Below, in pieces: positions 1 through 12,740 of a stretch of DNA of 64,000 nucleotides (positions are counted from its first letter, which is position 1; each line of letters opens with the position of its first letter). Origin of the DNA: Pisolithus tinctorius (Eukaryota > Basidiomycota > Agaricomycetes > Boletales > Pisolithaceae); the NCBI GenBank assembly GCA_024663395.1, contig JANFAH010000005.1, positions 930,001 to 994,000 on the forward strand, read 5' to 3'. A program made the translations under genes and the position numbers. Below the pieces are notes generated by a model. The model had not been told where the DNA came from, made no database searches, and was given only the letters and a program-made list of their open reading frames with translations.

Positions 1-1532
1 AAGACTTGCTCGGTTTCTCACCACGTGGTGGTATGCGCATCTCTCCAGCGGCAATGAAGTCTCCTTCGCCGAATATCTTCTGAAAGAACCAGTTACTGTT
101 GGCGGCAGACCTAGGCTCAAACATCCTAGCCGTTTGTATGATCCCTATCGAAGTGGTAGGAGGAAAATTGATCACGAAACAAGCGTAGATTGTAGAGCGG
201 AAACTTACGTCTTTTGACTGGTTCCCGAGTCAAGAAATCAAGGACAACACCGTCAGCAAGAGTTTTCTCGTCCCAACCTTCCTCGGGGTTGCTTGGCACG
301 GGGGTTTTCAGTTCTCGTGTCTTGGCTCGCACAGAACCTGCACGTCCTTTTTTGCCGGCTTGTCCGAGGGGTTTTGGGGGCTCCTTAGGTATGCGTATGA
401 TTTCTTTAATCTGTGGTACTAGAGTCACACCGGACTCCCGCCTACCGTAGACGACCTTCTCTTGTCGCCACCATTCCAGGGGCTTGTACCTATGCCGTCG
501 ACCGCGGCGAACACCCTCTGGGGTGGGTGAACCTAAAACGAGGGTTATATAGATCCGCTGATGTGCGGTTCCTCCGTGCACGTACGTTCAGGAGGGGCTA
601 TTGCCACACGTTTTGCTGGACGACCCCGTGGCCGTTGAGTCTTCTGACCCTCCTCTCTGGCCCTTTTCTTTGGTGGTACCTCTGCTTCCGCGTCGTTGGC
701 ATCATTCTCCACTTCTTCCAGACCCCGAGCAATATCGTCCTCGACTTCGTTGACCCCGTTCCCATTTGGTTCCTGGTCCTCATACGGTATGGCTCGCTCC
801 TTTCCCTTATTCGACCTCCTAGGTAATGCGGTCACTTCTTCCGCCACCTCTGCCACCTCTTCGGATTCATCGCTAATATGACTGTAATCAGCACCGTCGT
901 CCACCTGAGTTTCGGGAGCGTCTGGGTAATTCTGAGAGTTAGGGGGTTCCACGTCGAGTTCTGCGTCGGGTGCGGCATGTGATTTGGCGAGGGGGGAGGG
1001 ACCTGCACCGTTTGTTAACGACTTGCGGGAAGAAAGTGTGTCTGAATGATGTCGGGGCGAGGGGAGTTGATCATACTCTACAATCGATGATCGACGCGGA
1101 TGACGGAGGGAGCTTGATCGTCGTGCATTGGTTGAGTGATATAGATGACTGGCATTGGTGAAGTACGCGAGGGGACTGCCCTGATTGCCTTTTGGAAGGA
1201 AGAGTGTATAAAGGTGGTACACGAGAGTATGACTACATAGACTCACTTTCAGCCAGGTCCATGGACATTTCACCGTCCTCGTCGACTTCGTCAAGTACCG
1301 GGCTGACTACAACGATGCGCTTCTTCTTCGACTTTATGCGGGGCGGGGTGCGGTTGTCTGCTTGTTTCATGACCTCGTCGAAAGGCTCAAACTCGTCGGA
1401 ATTGCGATCGACATATTGAACTGCTATGCCGGTCTTCTTTCCGTGGCCAAGATCGTCTGCACGGAATGGAATGTGTTCTCTTGGGGGTCCTCGTCGGGTG
1501 CCCAGCGACGACTTTCTCGGCTCGCGTGGCAT
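1..1532 (-). CDS. mif2: Kinetochore protein Mif2/CENP-C homologue (3' end cut by window edge)
   Basis: Inner-kinetochore protein that links CENP-A nucleosomes to the outer kinetochore. The chosen start (1532) gives an N-terminus beginning MPREPRKSS, followed by a segment containing PFRADDLGHGKKTGIAV and FEPFDEVMKQADNRTPP, which resembles the fungal Mif2 N-terminal domain. A long acidic, Ser-rich middle follows, with an AT-hook (RPRGRPAK, near 610). Next comes the diagnostic CENP-C motif near 410-480, with RRGRRHRYKPLEWWRQEK then VVYG. The last readable exon (FEPRSAANSNWFFQK, then GEGDFIAAGEMRIPP) begins the C-terminal cupin dimerisation domain, which runs off position 1. At least three introns are implied by frame changes. 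Family identity is secure from the CENP-C motif and cupin. Exon borders are inferred. Confidence 0.9.
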
Positions 1533-1696
1533 CCTTGGTCGTCGTCCTCCTCGCCGTCCTCGCCGACTGGACGAAATGACATATACCGTGGGAAAAGTAA
1601 ACAAACGCGTAGTAATTAGACTACGACGCGTGTCACGCGCCGACTTTACAAAGTCATACATAGTCTAGTCTATCATTTACGGGCCAACAGTATTCG

Positions 1697-2833
1697 CTAT
1701 GAAGAATCCTGCTTGCGGATGATGTTGCTGAGAATTCCTAACGTAACACCCGTCGACGGACTGAGGCGAGCCCTGCTCCGCGCTGCCGCGTCGTCCATCC
1801 TTCTCCGCCTGCTCGACGCGGACCCCAGAGGCTCTGCGGCAATATACTGTCGGGATCCGGGTGGATATGGGTTACTCCTCACGTGGGATTGCCTATCCGA
1901 GACCTTGAGCTCCATGTCCATCTTCGTCGCCTTCAACCCCTGTCGTACTCTCCCCACAACATTTGGCAAACGGTGGAGGACGGCGTTCTGCGGCCTGAGC
2001 ATCACTTGTCCGGTTCGCTGAGGATCATCCCAGACCATCGGCTGCGCGAGGACAGCATGATGCTTCTGGACGATGCCTGCCATTCCCGCAAACGACGCCA
2101 CGTAGAACAGCTTCTTCCTATCCTTCCCGACGTATTCATCCACCAGTCTACCCTTGCGCTCTTTCGTCATCAAAAATGTTTGAAGGGGAGTATAGTTTGC
2201 GTAGCTGAGACCACCGTTACGGTGCGGGAGGTGCTCTATTCGCCGACTGCGGGGGTCTTCCCGGCGCCGTTTTGAGAGATACTGGGCATATAGGTCGTCC
2301 CAGCCAGTAGTATACGTGTTGCTCAGCTGGTAGGGCGACAGTCCCGACACGCCTTTCTTGGCTTGCGTCTCCTTGTGGAATTGGTCGCGGTGGGCTTGGA
2401 TTCGAGCAAGATACTTTCTAAACTCCTCTCGTGTCATAGCATCGAGATTGGGAACGCAGGGTGGACGCCAGGTCGACGGATCCCGTTGGTCGGGAAGGTA
2501 ATCCGACTCCTGAACGTGATCCCTTGGCTCTTCCGCCGACGCGTGATGCGACCACTGAGGGGTGATCTGGAGCTCGTCCCAATTTTTCATCCAGAGAGCC
2601 TGGGGTTCTGCCGAGCTCCATTCTGTCTGGTGCTCTGGAGTGTCGACGTTCTTGACGGTGATGAAAGCGCCACGACGTCGGATGGAGAGAGGTCGTTTGA
2701 AGCCCCAGTCACCACGGTGCGCATCTCCGCCGTGGGTAGTGTATACTTGAGCGATACGAGTGTCAAAAGACGAGAACTTGGACTGTTTGAGGAGCTGTCC
2801 GAACGGCGAAACTTTGGCAACGGCGCTGGCCAT
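1697..2833 (-). CDS. mrp51: Mitochondrial small-subunit ribosomal protein Mrp51 (bS1m)
   Basis: Single-exon protein of 378 residues that matches the fungal mitoribosomal Mrp51 family, a small-subunit protein implicated in yeast in translation of mitochondrial mRNAs. The family signature is visible at the N-terminus: SPFGQLLKQSKFSSFD, then the RGDWGFKRPL block at about residues 41-50, followed by ITVKNVDTPEHQTEW. The remainder is basic and less conserved. The tail contains the RPQNAVLHRLPNVVGR segment and a basic, Ser-rich end. No separate targeting exon is seen; the basic N-terminus may serve as presequence. It lies head-to-tail with Mif2 (stop 1697, Mif2 start 1532). Identification is from memory of the family pattern. 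Confidence 0.82.
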   Translation of the reverse strand: MASAVAKVSPFGQLLKQSKFSSFDTRIAQVYTTHGGDAHRGDWGFKRPLSIRRRGAFITVKNVDTPEHQTEWSSAEPQALWMKNWDELQITPQWSHHASAEEPRDHVQESDYLPDQRDPSTWRPPCVPNLDAMTREEFRKYLARIQAHRDQFHKETQAKKGVSGLSPYQLSNTYTTGWDDLYAQYLSKRRREDPRSRRIEHLPHRNGGLSYANYTPLQTFLMTKERKGRLVDEYVGKDRKKLFYVASFAGMAGIVQKHHAVLAQPMVWDDPQRTGQVMLRPQNAVLHRLPNVVGRVRQGLKATKMDMELKVSDRQSHVRSNPYPPGSRQYIAAEPLGSASSRRRRMDDAAARSRARLSPSTGVTLGILSNIIRKQDSS

Positions 2834-3701
2834 GACCGACCTCAGTCAAGCCAAGTTCTCTCTTATTATGTAATCACTATACCCGCGGAAATTGCCGGCG
2901 GTTGTGCACTTAAAAGGAGTTTTCGGTTTTGGCTTTTTTTTTTTTTCTTTCCAGACGTTCAAATTACTGTTGATCCTACACTACACGGATGAATGGTCCA
3001 GACAAGCGTCGAAGACAGACAAGACATCCCAAAGACAATCTTTGCTGAAGTTCCTCCCGCTGGTCGAGGAATGAGGAGGCAGGATCACCTGGGGATGCCG
3101 ACAGACATGACGACTTCGTGTAGACCCTCTCATGTAGCGCTTGTAACATGTAAGTGGTTTTAATGAAGATTGATTTCGCTTTCTGGGCCAGACACCGAGG
3201 ATGATTATCCTGGTAAAAGTACATACCCCGCCTTGCGCACGCTGGGTCCTCCCCTTTTGTGTTGGTGTCACGCACGAGGCTCGTGATGGAGCCCGGCGGA
3301 CAGATGGGTGTGGGTGACGAGTTAAAGGCGAGGCTGAGGTGTTCCAGCCCCTTGTTTTTATTCGATGGCTCCGATGTGGAATGGCATGCTGACGCTGCTC
3401 CTCCAGAGACAGAGAGACTGTAGAGTAGATTTTCTGCATGTATTTGGATGGAATTGAATATATTGTCGTGATTTTCGTTGATTAGCCGTGTTCGGAAGGA
3501 GGCCCTTTTTTGAGTGTCAGGCTGGTCTTTTTCAACTTGTCACCCACCGACACGACTCGGCTCGCTTTTTTCGCGTCTGTCCATTCTGTCCTCGTCTGGG
3601 ATTACGCGTGCACCGAGTTGGTTCCACAGTTCTTCACCCGGTCTGCAGCCTGTCCGACGCCGTGTTCCGTCTAAAGTAAAAAAAATACATTTCTTGTCTC
3701 G
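2834..3701. other. Intergenic region, no supported gene
   Basis: 868 bp between the divergently oriented Mrp51 and UDP-galactose transporter genes. It contains a T-rich run near 2930-2950 close upstream of Mrp51. Open frames up to 152 codons occur on the minus strand (2981-3439), but they show no recognisable domain and no codon pattern like the neighbours. Probably promoter sequence for both flanking genes. Confidence 0.5.
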
Positions 3702-5338
3702 ATGTCACTGTTCAAACTTCGTTCCGCAGTGCCTTCCCTCTCAAATGAAATGCATCACAGGGCTTATCCAGCTATACGCTCAGTCTCTTCGTCCTCTAAT
3801 CTCTCCGAGTCCACACCTCGCCTTGCACCCATTCTCCCTCCAGCAACTCTCGACGGCCTTTCAAGCAAATCTTCCGGCCTCCTTCTCAACCAGTCTCCTA
3901 CCGATGTTGCACCCCAAGTCCACCCCGCGAAACCTGCAACCGTCTGTGGGCTTCCCCTGAAATATCTCTCGTGGGTCTTCTTGTGCTTTTTGAATCCTTC
4001 CAACGTACTTACCCCACATGCCCGTTCTCAAGCCTAGTCACGCTCGCAGTCCAAAACGCGTCCTTGTCGATAGTCATGCATTATTCCCGCGTGTCTATTC
4101 CCACTCATCTTGCCTACTCTCCAGCGGCTGCCGTCCTCGTTGGTGAGATCCTCAAGGGCTCAATATCCTTCGTGATCGCCCTCTGGAAGGCGTACCAGGT
4201 GGAGTTACACATTTCTTCCCGAAAGCCTTTCGCCGGCTTCCTCACCGCTCTCTTTCCGTGGTCTGCGCCGTTTCGACAAGTTTGCAGCGAGGTTTTTAGT
4301 GCTGACTGCTGGAAATTATCCATACCCGCGTTGCTTTATGTCGTCCAAAACTCACTCCAATTCGTCGCCATCGGCAACCTTCCAGTCGCCTCTTTCCAAG
4401 TCGCTTACCAAATGAAGATCCTGACCACCGCAGCCTTCTCCGTGCTTCTCCTCCGGAAGAGACTTTCGTCCACAAAGTGGATGTCCCTCTTCTTCCTTGC
4501 AATCGGTGTCGCCATTGTGCAGGTTCAGACAAGCGCCGCGAACCCCCGGACCAGGGAGTTCCGCGTCGGAAGTGCGCATGACGCAGCACCGCTGCACGTT
4601 CATATCATGAGCCCGCTTAGAGGTTTTTGTGCCGTGACCGCAGCGTGCTTCACATCGGGTCTAGCAGGTGTCTACTTTGAGATGGTCTTGAAAAACTCCA
4701 AGGCCGACTTGTGGGTGCGCAACGTCCAGCTTTCCCTGTTCTCCCTTCTCCCTGCCATCCTTCCTATCATCTATGCTTCTCCGTTCCCTTCATCGGACGG
4801 AATAATTAGCGATCTTTTCCGCAATTTTGGTGGTTGGGCGTGGGCCACGGTGTGCATTCAGGTGTTTGGTGGCCTCGTTACCGCAGTCGTCATCAAGTAT
4901 TCGGACAACATCCTCAAAGGCTTTGCTACGTCCATCTCCATCATCCTCTCATTCCTCTCGTCGGTCGTGCTTTTTGACTTCCATGTCACCCCTTCCTTCC
5001 TCATCGGAGCCTCTACCGTACTTGCTGCTACTGCCATGTACAACCAACCAACACCCAAGGAACCTACCATCCTCACTTCTGGAAGTAAAAGGTCGTTTAC
5101 ACCGCTTTCGCTTGGGAAAGAGGAGCCTATCCTGGGACAGTTCTCCCCAAAGAAGTCTTCGCCATTTGGTAGCCCTCGTGCCATCGCGTCCGCGCTTGGT
5201 TTAGCTGACAAGTCGAATGGCGCCTCCGAGAAGGAATACTTTATGGAGATGGAGTCCACCTCACGCTATCTTAATGCTCCTTATGGCTCTCCATTCCCTT
5301 CGCGCACACCCACCCCCCGATTAGACGAGCGGACGTGA
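3702..5338 (+). CDS. gms1: UDP-galactose / nucleotide-sugar transporter (SLC35A family, Gms1-like)
   Basis: Golgi multi-pass antiporter importing UDP-galactose (or a related nucleotide sugar) in exchange for UMP. A first exon starting at 3702 gives a disordered N-terminus ending GLPLKYLS. A 62-nt intron (3971-4032) then joins in phase to LVTLAVQNASLSIVMHYSRV, a signature of the family. Following blocks include PALLYVVQNSLQFVAIGNL, ASFQVAYQMKILTTA, and FGGLVTAVVIKYSDNILKGF, which are characteristic of the SLC35A family. About ten hydrophobic segments can be seen, and a long Ser-rich cytosolic tail (from about 5050) ends at 5338. The orthologue is probably S. pombe Gms1; the exact sugar specificity is inferred. 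Confidence 0.92.
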
Positions 5339-5840
5339 ACGCTGTTAACATTATCGCCTCGATCCAATTTCTTTTGAACAAACCTCTTTACCCTACGACC
5401 CTTGATGTGATGACCCAATTATACCCCAGTCTCATTAGACTCTTGCAAACCTATCTACTGCTATTGCACTACAACCCTCCCTGGTAGCGTTCACACATCC
5501 AGACAGCAAGCGATCTATTTCAAAGGTATTTAACGCTTCATAACGGCCCTCATGGTTTCCACGCGGCTCGCTCTGCATTCAGCCCATCCGTTTTTACTTG
5601 GTGCACTCAGCAAGACATCATCTTTGAATCTGCTACTTTCCCATTCGCCTGCAGTATACGTTTCCTTCCCTCTTTTCCTCTTCCCCACAGTACATGCAGA
5701 CGGGTAGTCTACATAACTTCTGCGTATTACTCGGTTGCTGGCATTCTATTCGATGTTGGCTGTAATGCTATTGCTGGACCATGAAATATTTGAGGTAGTT
5801 ACTACTCCTCGAGTAAGAGAATGGTCGTTACGGTTCTGGC
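5339..5840. other. Convergent 3' region without a gene
   Basis: 502 bp between the stop of the plus-strand nucleotide-sugar transporter and the stop of the minus-strand HYPK-like gene. Pyrimidine-rich, with no open frame resembling a known protein. It presumably holds the two 3' UTRs and polyadenylation sites. Confidence 0.6.
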
Positions 5841-6228
5841 CTAGCTGTTCACGAGTGCTCTGAGTGTCTTGTCGAGGTCGCCGCCATGTTCGGTGAGCAG
5901 CTTCTCGGCTTGTTGTCTCGAAATCTCGAACTCGTTCACCTGGCAGGGTCCATCCGAGTCAGACATGATTCAGAGAGACGTCCCACAGCACCTACGATGA
6001 TATCTACGTCCTCCCGTTTGGCGTTGATCGGTTCTTTGGCGGGTTTGACGGGCTTGCGATCATACACGAGCTCTCGTAGACTGGCCTCCAACTTGGCTTT
6101 GGAGTAAGAGTAGCCATCATGAAACTTGGAAGACGTCGCCCATTAAAATAAAGCCGTGATCATCAGTCGTTGGGACGTACGCTCACGATGACCTCTGCCT
6201 CCTGTCCGTTGTAAGCCCTGGTAGCCAT
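5841..6228 (-). CDS. HYPK-like UBA-domain protein (NatA regulator)
   Basis: Small three-exon gene. Exon 1 (start 6228) encodes MATRAYNGQEAEVIV. After an intron of about 55 nt, exon 2 reads HDGYSYSKAKLEASLREL and PINAKREDVDIIV. A second intron (gtaggt..ccag) joins exactly to NEFEISRQQAEKLLTEHGG and DLDKTLRALVNS, ending at 5841. The C-terminal block is a HYPK-type UBA domain. In other eukaryotes HYPK binds the ribosome-associated Naa10/Naa15 N-terminal acetyltransferase and modulates its activity. The ordinary HYPK acidic linker is short here. Divergent from mdm12. If the second intron were retained, an internal ATG at 5966 would still give a 41-residue UBA-only peptide. Splice phases are directly consistent; function is inferred from the domain. 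Confidence 0.75.
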
Positions 6229-6294
6229 ATGATTCCGAGTGATGGCGGGAGCCAACTTACTTAGGCGTCTACATCACACATCAGCCTGCCAACC
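6229..6294. promoter_or_regulatory. Compact divergent promoter HYPK/mdm12
   Basis: Only 66 bp separate the two divergent start codons at 6228 (minus) and 6295 (plus), so the two genes must share promoter elements or carry promoters inside each other's 5' region. No clear TATA box is visible. Confidence 0.5.
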
Positions 6295-7428
6295 ATGTCC
6301 GTCGACCTTGAATGGCACAGATTGGATTCATCCCTTGCAAAGGCGCTAGTTGACATCCTCAACCGCCAGCTAGTGAGCGTTAAGCGTCCCTCCTTCATAG
6401 GCCCGGTCGAGATCACGAGTTTTGACTTTGGCACCGTCTCTCCGGACGTGGAGCTGGTGGACTTGCGGGACATTCATCCTGACTTTCTCGAAGATGATTC
6501 AGACCTGGAGTCCGAGCAGGACAACGTCAAGGTCACTGAAGGCGCTGAGGGCGACGACGATGGCTATGAGTGGGTGTCTAGAAGAGCTTCCCGTCGCGGG
6601 CTGGCCGAGGACGCACTCGCCTACCATCATCTTCCCCCACACGTCCGTTATGGACGCAGCCCAGCTACGGATCTGTTTATGTCCACGCCTACGTTGTACC
6701 CCGGGCCACCACGGGACCACTGGGGAGTCGGGACTCTGCATTCAAGTTTCAATGGCTATGGCTATCGACCGCCAGCGCCACCTCGGAGGTCACCGTCGCA
6801 CTATAGTCTACCAGAATCACCCCCAGAGTCGTTTCCCGCTGACGGTTCCAAGCCATCTATACCACCTCGCAATTCCACCACAGCATCCGACGTCAGCCAA
6901 TCACCAAATCCCCCTGTTTCACAGCAGTCGCAACCGGACCTCCAAGTCCACCTTCATATCAACTGGCAATCGAATCTCAGGCTGACTCTTACCACCTCGC
7001 TGCTCATCAACTACCCATCCCCATCTTTCATGTCCCTTCCTATCAAACTATCTGTAACCGGTATCGTGTTCAACAGCGAGGTCGCCGTGGCCTTCGAGGG
7101 TTCCAGAGGTCGAATTCACCTATGTATATTGGATGAGTTGGACCCTTATGGACCTGCATGTCGACGATCACGCAGTAGTCAGCCGAGCACACCTTCTGAC
7201 GTAGACGACGAGATCAGTGGCAGACGAGATGGAAAACCGTTGCCCGTTGGTCAACGCTTGCTGCCTTCCATATTCATCGAAAGCGAAATAGGTCAGACGG
7301 ACAAGCATGTTCTCAAGAATGTCACGCGAGTGGAGAAATTCATACAAGATGTTATTAGGAAGACCGTCGAGGAAGAGCTTGTCTTTCCAAATTTTCATAC
7401 GTTGGTTCTTGCGGACAGGACTCAATAA
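6295..7428 (+). CDS. mdm12: Mitochondrial distribution and morphology protein Mdm12 (ERMES)
   Basis: Cytosolic lipid-transfer subunit of the ERMES complex that tethers ER and mitochondria, bridging Mmm1 and Mdm34. Single exon, 377 residues. The N-terminal part of the SMP domain shows the family signature: LNRQLVSVKRPSFIGPVEI, then SFDFGTVSPDVELVDLRDI and HPDFLEDD. A disordered Pro/Ser-rich insertion follows at about residues 80-215. The second half of the SMP domain holds LQVHLHINWQSNLRLTLTTS, the FMSLPIKLSVTGIVF block and the terminal VEKFIQDVIRKTVEEELVFP. Length and motif order are typical for the family. Confidence 0.97.
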   Translation: MSVDLEWHRLDSSLAKALVDILNRQLVSVKRPSFIGPVEITSFDFGTVSPDVELVDLRDIHPDFLEDDSDLESEQDNVKVTEGAEGDDDGYEWVSRRASRRGLAEDALAYHHLPPHVRYGRSPATDLFMSTPTLYPGPPRDHWGVGTLHSSFNGYGYRPPAPPRRSPSHYSLPESPPESFPADGSKPSIPPRNSTTASDVSQSPNPPVSQQSQPDLQVHLHINWQSNLRLTLTTSLLINYPSPSFMSLPIKLSVTGIVFNSEVAVAFEGSRGRIHLCILDELDPYGPACRRSRSSQPSTPSDVDDEISGRRDGKPLPVGQRLLPSIFIESEIGQTDKHVLKNVTRVEKFIQDVIRKTVEEELVFPNFHTLVLADRTQ

Positions 7429-7467
7429 CCGTAAGTAGCTCGACAACTATACTATGCAGGAACGGTA

Positions 7468-9610
<2,143 letters not shown>

Positions 9611-9916
9611 ATGGAAGTTTTGGACGATATGTGTGTGGTGATACTACTAGAGTGCTCGCAGGAGTCGGTAGTCGCTCACTTGCGCTCCGAGTCCGATGAT
9701 GCTAATCGCGGATCGGAATTCGGGGCTCGGCACCACGCGCCACGTGCGTGTGTACGAAGTACTCCTAAGCGGAAACGCTGCAGTCGATGCTTGGCCCACT
9801 CAAACGGTGCTCTGCAAAGAAATTACTGAAACCCTACGTACGCTATTACAATGAGGTCCACCCCAGGGGTCCACTTAAAGGAGACAAGGGTATGAACCCA
9901 TCATTTTGAGTCAACA
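9611..9916. promoter_or_regulatory. Divergent promoter elp3/mtu1 with a CACGTG box
   Basis: 306 bp between the divergent starts of elp3 and mtu1. It contains a perfect E-box palindrome CACGTG at 9741-9746, a core bound by basic helix-loop-helix factors such as Pho4/Cbf1-type proteins in fungi. Whether it is used here is inference. Confidence 0.4.
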
Positions 9917-11400
9917 ATGATTCTGACACGTCCAGTGGTCGTTGCCATGTCCGGTGGAGTCGATTCTTCGGTCGCTGCGAGACTCCTAGCAGAGCAGGTA
10001 AGTTTAGTCTGTCGTCCATTTTGAAGCGCGCTGATCCAATGCAGGACTACAGCCTATCTGCTGTTTTCATGCGAAACTGGGATACACGAGACGAGTCGGG
10101 GACAGACATTGGCTGTCAGTGGGAAAAGGACTGGGAGGACGTTCAGCGCGTTTGTCGCATGTTTGACATACCCTGTAGAATGGTGAGAGATCAAGTTATT
10201 TGTGATTGTGTCGCGAATTTCTCCCCCTGCAGGTCGACCTACATCGTCAATACTGGACCCAAGTGTTTGAACCATCACTGAATAGTTGGGAGTCTGGTTC
10301 AACGCCAAATCCTGACGTTTGGTGCAATAGGTAGGGGAAAGGAATCAATTTCACGCATTCGAACTTACCCCTCGCTAGAGAGATAAAATTTGGCGCCCTC
10401 CTACGGCACTTGGTCCAAGATTCACAGGCGTTGTGGATGGCAACGGGTATATGAGTTCATGGAATCGTTCTTCGTTATCGATTTTTCTTACTGGAATCCG
10501 GGAATAGGTCATTACGCCCGAAAGGACTGGCAAGAACATATTGACACTGTTCTGCATCGACCTAGATTACTCCGTGCGCGCGACTTGTCCAAGGATCAGA
10601 CTTATTATTTGTCGTCAATGCCAGAGAGCAGCCTAACTCGCGCGCTCTTTCCTCTTGGCGAAATGCAAAAGAAAGAGGTCAGGAAGCTTGCCTCAAATTG
10701 GGGTTTGCCGACCGCCGTCAAAGAAGAGAGCATGGGAATCTGCTTTGTTGGGGAGAAGCAGAAATTCAACGAGTTCTTATGCAAGTACCATTTCGCATTA
10801 TGTGGTTTGCAACTAACTCTCCCTAGCACGTTATATACCCCCAAATCCTGGCCCTATCATAGACATGACCAATTTTCAGCAGATCGCTACACACCAGGGT
10901 CTGTGGAATTATACTATCGGCCAAGGTGCGAAGATACGTGGATGTAGAACACGCATGTTTGTGGCGAAAAAGGATCCGGAGACAAATACAGTTTTCGTGG
11001 TCCCAGGGTCGTCAGTGAGATAGTTATCGTATGTTCTCAATTCCTCACAGCATTTTAGGCAACATCCAGCACTGCACGTTAATACTATCCACGTATCAGA
11101 TTTTGACTGGATATGGACGAACAGCCCGCCCAAAGGACTGCAGCAACCTTCCGGGATGACGGCACAAGTCAAGTATCGACATTGCATGGAAAGCGAAGAC
11201 TGCGTTTTACACGGGTCTGTGATGCTATTGTCCCCTTAGCCACTATTTGACAATTGACAAATATCAGGGATGGGAATGGATTGCGGATAACATTGGGCAC
11301 TCCGCAGAAGGGTATCGCTCCGGGTCAGATAGCAGTCCTATATCTTCACGATTGGTGCCTTGGTTGTGGGGTTATCAATGGAGCAGAATTCAAGGAATGA
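9917..11400 (+). CDS. slm3: Mitochondrial tRNA-specific 2-thiouridylase (Mtu1/Slm3/TRMU)
   Basis: ATP-dependent enzyme that inserts sulfur at position 2 of wobble uridine in mitochondrial tRNAs. The start at 9917 gives MILTRPVVVAMSGGVDSSV, which carries the PP-loop SGGVDS. A 47-nt intron follows (9998-10044). Further blocks are AVFMRNWD, CQWEKDWEDVQRVCRMFDIP, NPDVWCNREIKFGALL (first catalytic Cys), GHYARKD, LSKDQTYYLSSM, and GICFVGEKQKFNEFL (second Cys). Then IGQGAKIRGC, FVAKKDPETNTVFVVPGS and the C-terminal beta-barrel GTPQKGIAPGQIAVLY, ending at 11400. Several introns, all with consistent phase where checked (for example NR|EIKF and ATG|HYAR). No long presequence is visible, so targeting may depend on the basic N-terminus. 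Confidence 0.94.
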
Positions 11401-11550
11401 TACAACTACGATATTAGTGTTTTTTCGAATATGAACATGTTTTGTAGCGGAGCTCCACCATTTGGGGTAAGCGTAGGCCAGAGATGCGAGCGTTGACCAT
11501 ACAACATTCATACCACGGCGGCATCGAGACCTAGACAGCTTGAGTCTACC

Positions 11551-12440
11551 ATGAGGGCAGTCGTGCAGCGCGTCGCCTCTGCATCCGTTACTGGTAAGAC
11601 AGCAGTGCAATCCCTCGGCCGACAGATTTGGCTGAAGGCGCATCCAGTCGACGGCAAAGTGATCTCTAGCATATCAAAAGGTTTGATGGTGCTAATTGGC
11701 ATTGGGTCTGGTATATTTCTCTTATTGTTTCAATCAGGGTTTCTTCTTCTGATAATCCCCATCCCGTAAGGCAGACGATACCCCTGCTGATATAGATATC
11801 TTGTCCAATAAGATGTGAGCCAATGTTCTTTGTGCGAGCACTAGAAGCAAAGAATTTAATCACACTAGTTTGTCCCTTCGGGTGTTCTCAGACGCCAATG
11901 GGACCATGTGGAAGAAAAGTGTCAAAGACATCTCTGGCGAGGTGTTATGCGTATCGCAATTCACTCTGCTGGCCAACACTAGCAAAGGAAATAAGCCCGA
12001 CTTCCATCGCGCTATGGTAAGACTCGAAATGACCAAGATTGGCTCGGACGATAGTTAGACCCATCCTTCAGTCCTCTGAGTCTTCGCGGCAATTTTATTC
12101 TGCCTTCCTAGGCAAGATGCGCCAGCTTTACGTTGCAGATCGCATTCAAGGCAAATGGACTTCTCCGTTGACCTTTTTCCAATTCTAACATCTTTATAGA
12201 TGGACAGTTTGGCGCCATGATGGATGTGACCTTGACGAACGAGGTTCTTACTTCTTGACAGCTGATACACTCTTACTCATTGACGGCCAAGGGTCCCATT
12301 ACTTTCACCCTGGACTCTCGGAAGTTTGAGTACGTTACCCCTATGACAGACAACAACGGTGGCCGAAAGGTTGAGAAGCCATTGAAGCCGGGAAACTCAA
12401 CTTTGACGCCGGTTGGTCTAGAGATTGCTTCGGATCCATA
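11551..12440 (+). CDS. dtd1: D-aminoacyl-tRNA deacylase Dtd1
   Basis: Removes D-amino acids (and glycine mischarged on tRNA-Ala) from tRNA, a proofreading step in translation. Exon 1 [14 protein letters not shown] joins, across a short intron (gtaaga..catccag), to [19 protein letters not shown], the family N-terminus. Later exons supply [17 protein letters not shown], the signature [11 protein letters not shown], and [10 protein letters not shown]. Then [12 protein letters not shown], spliced to [12 protein letters not shown], provides the conserved cross-subunit Gly-Pro motif. A C-terminal extension of about 37 residues (from YVTPMTDNN to GLEIASDP) goes past the usual family end. It lies 150 bp downstream of and co-directional with mtu1. 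Confidence 0.93.
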
Positions 12441-12740
12441 AGGACGGTACTAGCTGTTAAACTACTGTACCGCATTGGTGGTTCATAACCTTCTAATTCT
12501 CTTCGGGACCGGTGTAGCACCTATGACATTTCATCGGAAGTCGCTTATACTTCTACCGGTGAGGCACGGTTCTTAAGAGTAATTCCAACATCAGAGGCGT
12601 CCTGGTTTTCGAGAATATGGCATACATCCTCTAGGAATATTGCATGTACTGTTTTGGCTGGTTACCGAGTCACGCAGCAAATCGTGCAGTATGATAATTT
12701 GTGAAGAGGTGGGATTGCGGTACACCGGCAGAATTGCGAG
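12441..12740. other. Convergent 3' region
   Basis: 300 bp between the stops of dtd1 and pgs1. No supported gene; likely both 3' UTRs. Confidence 0.55.

Noticed and set aside
6422..6985. 187-codon plus-strand frame inside mdm12
   Set aside because: It is a shadow of the mdm12 coding frame; no start context or family match.
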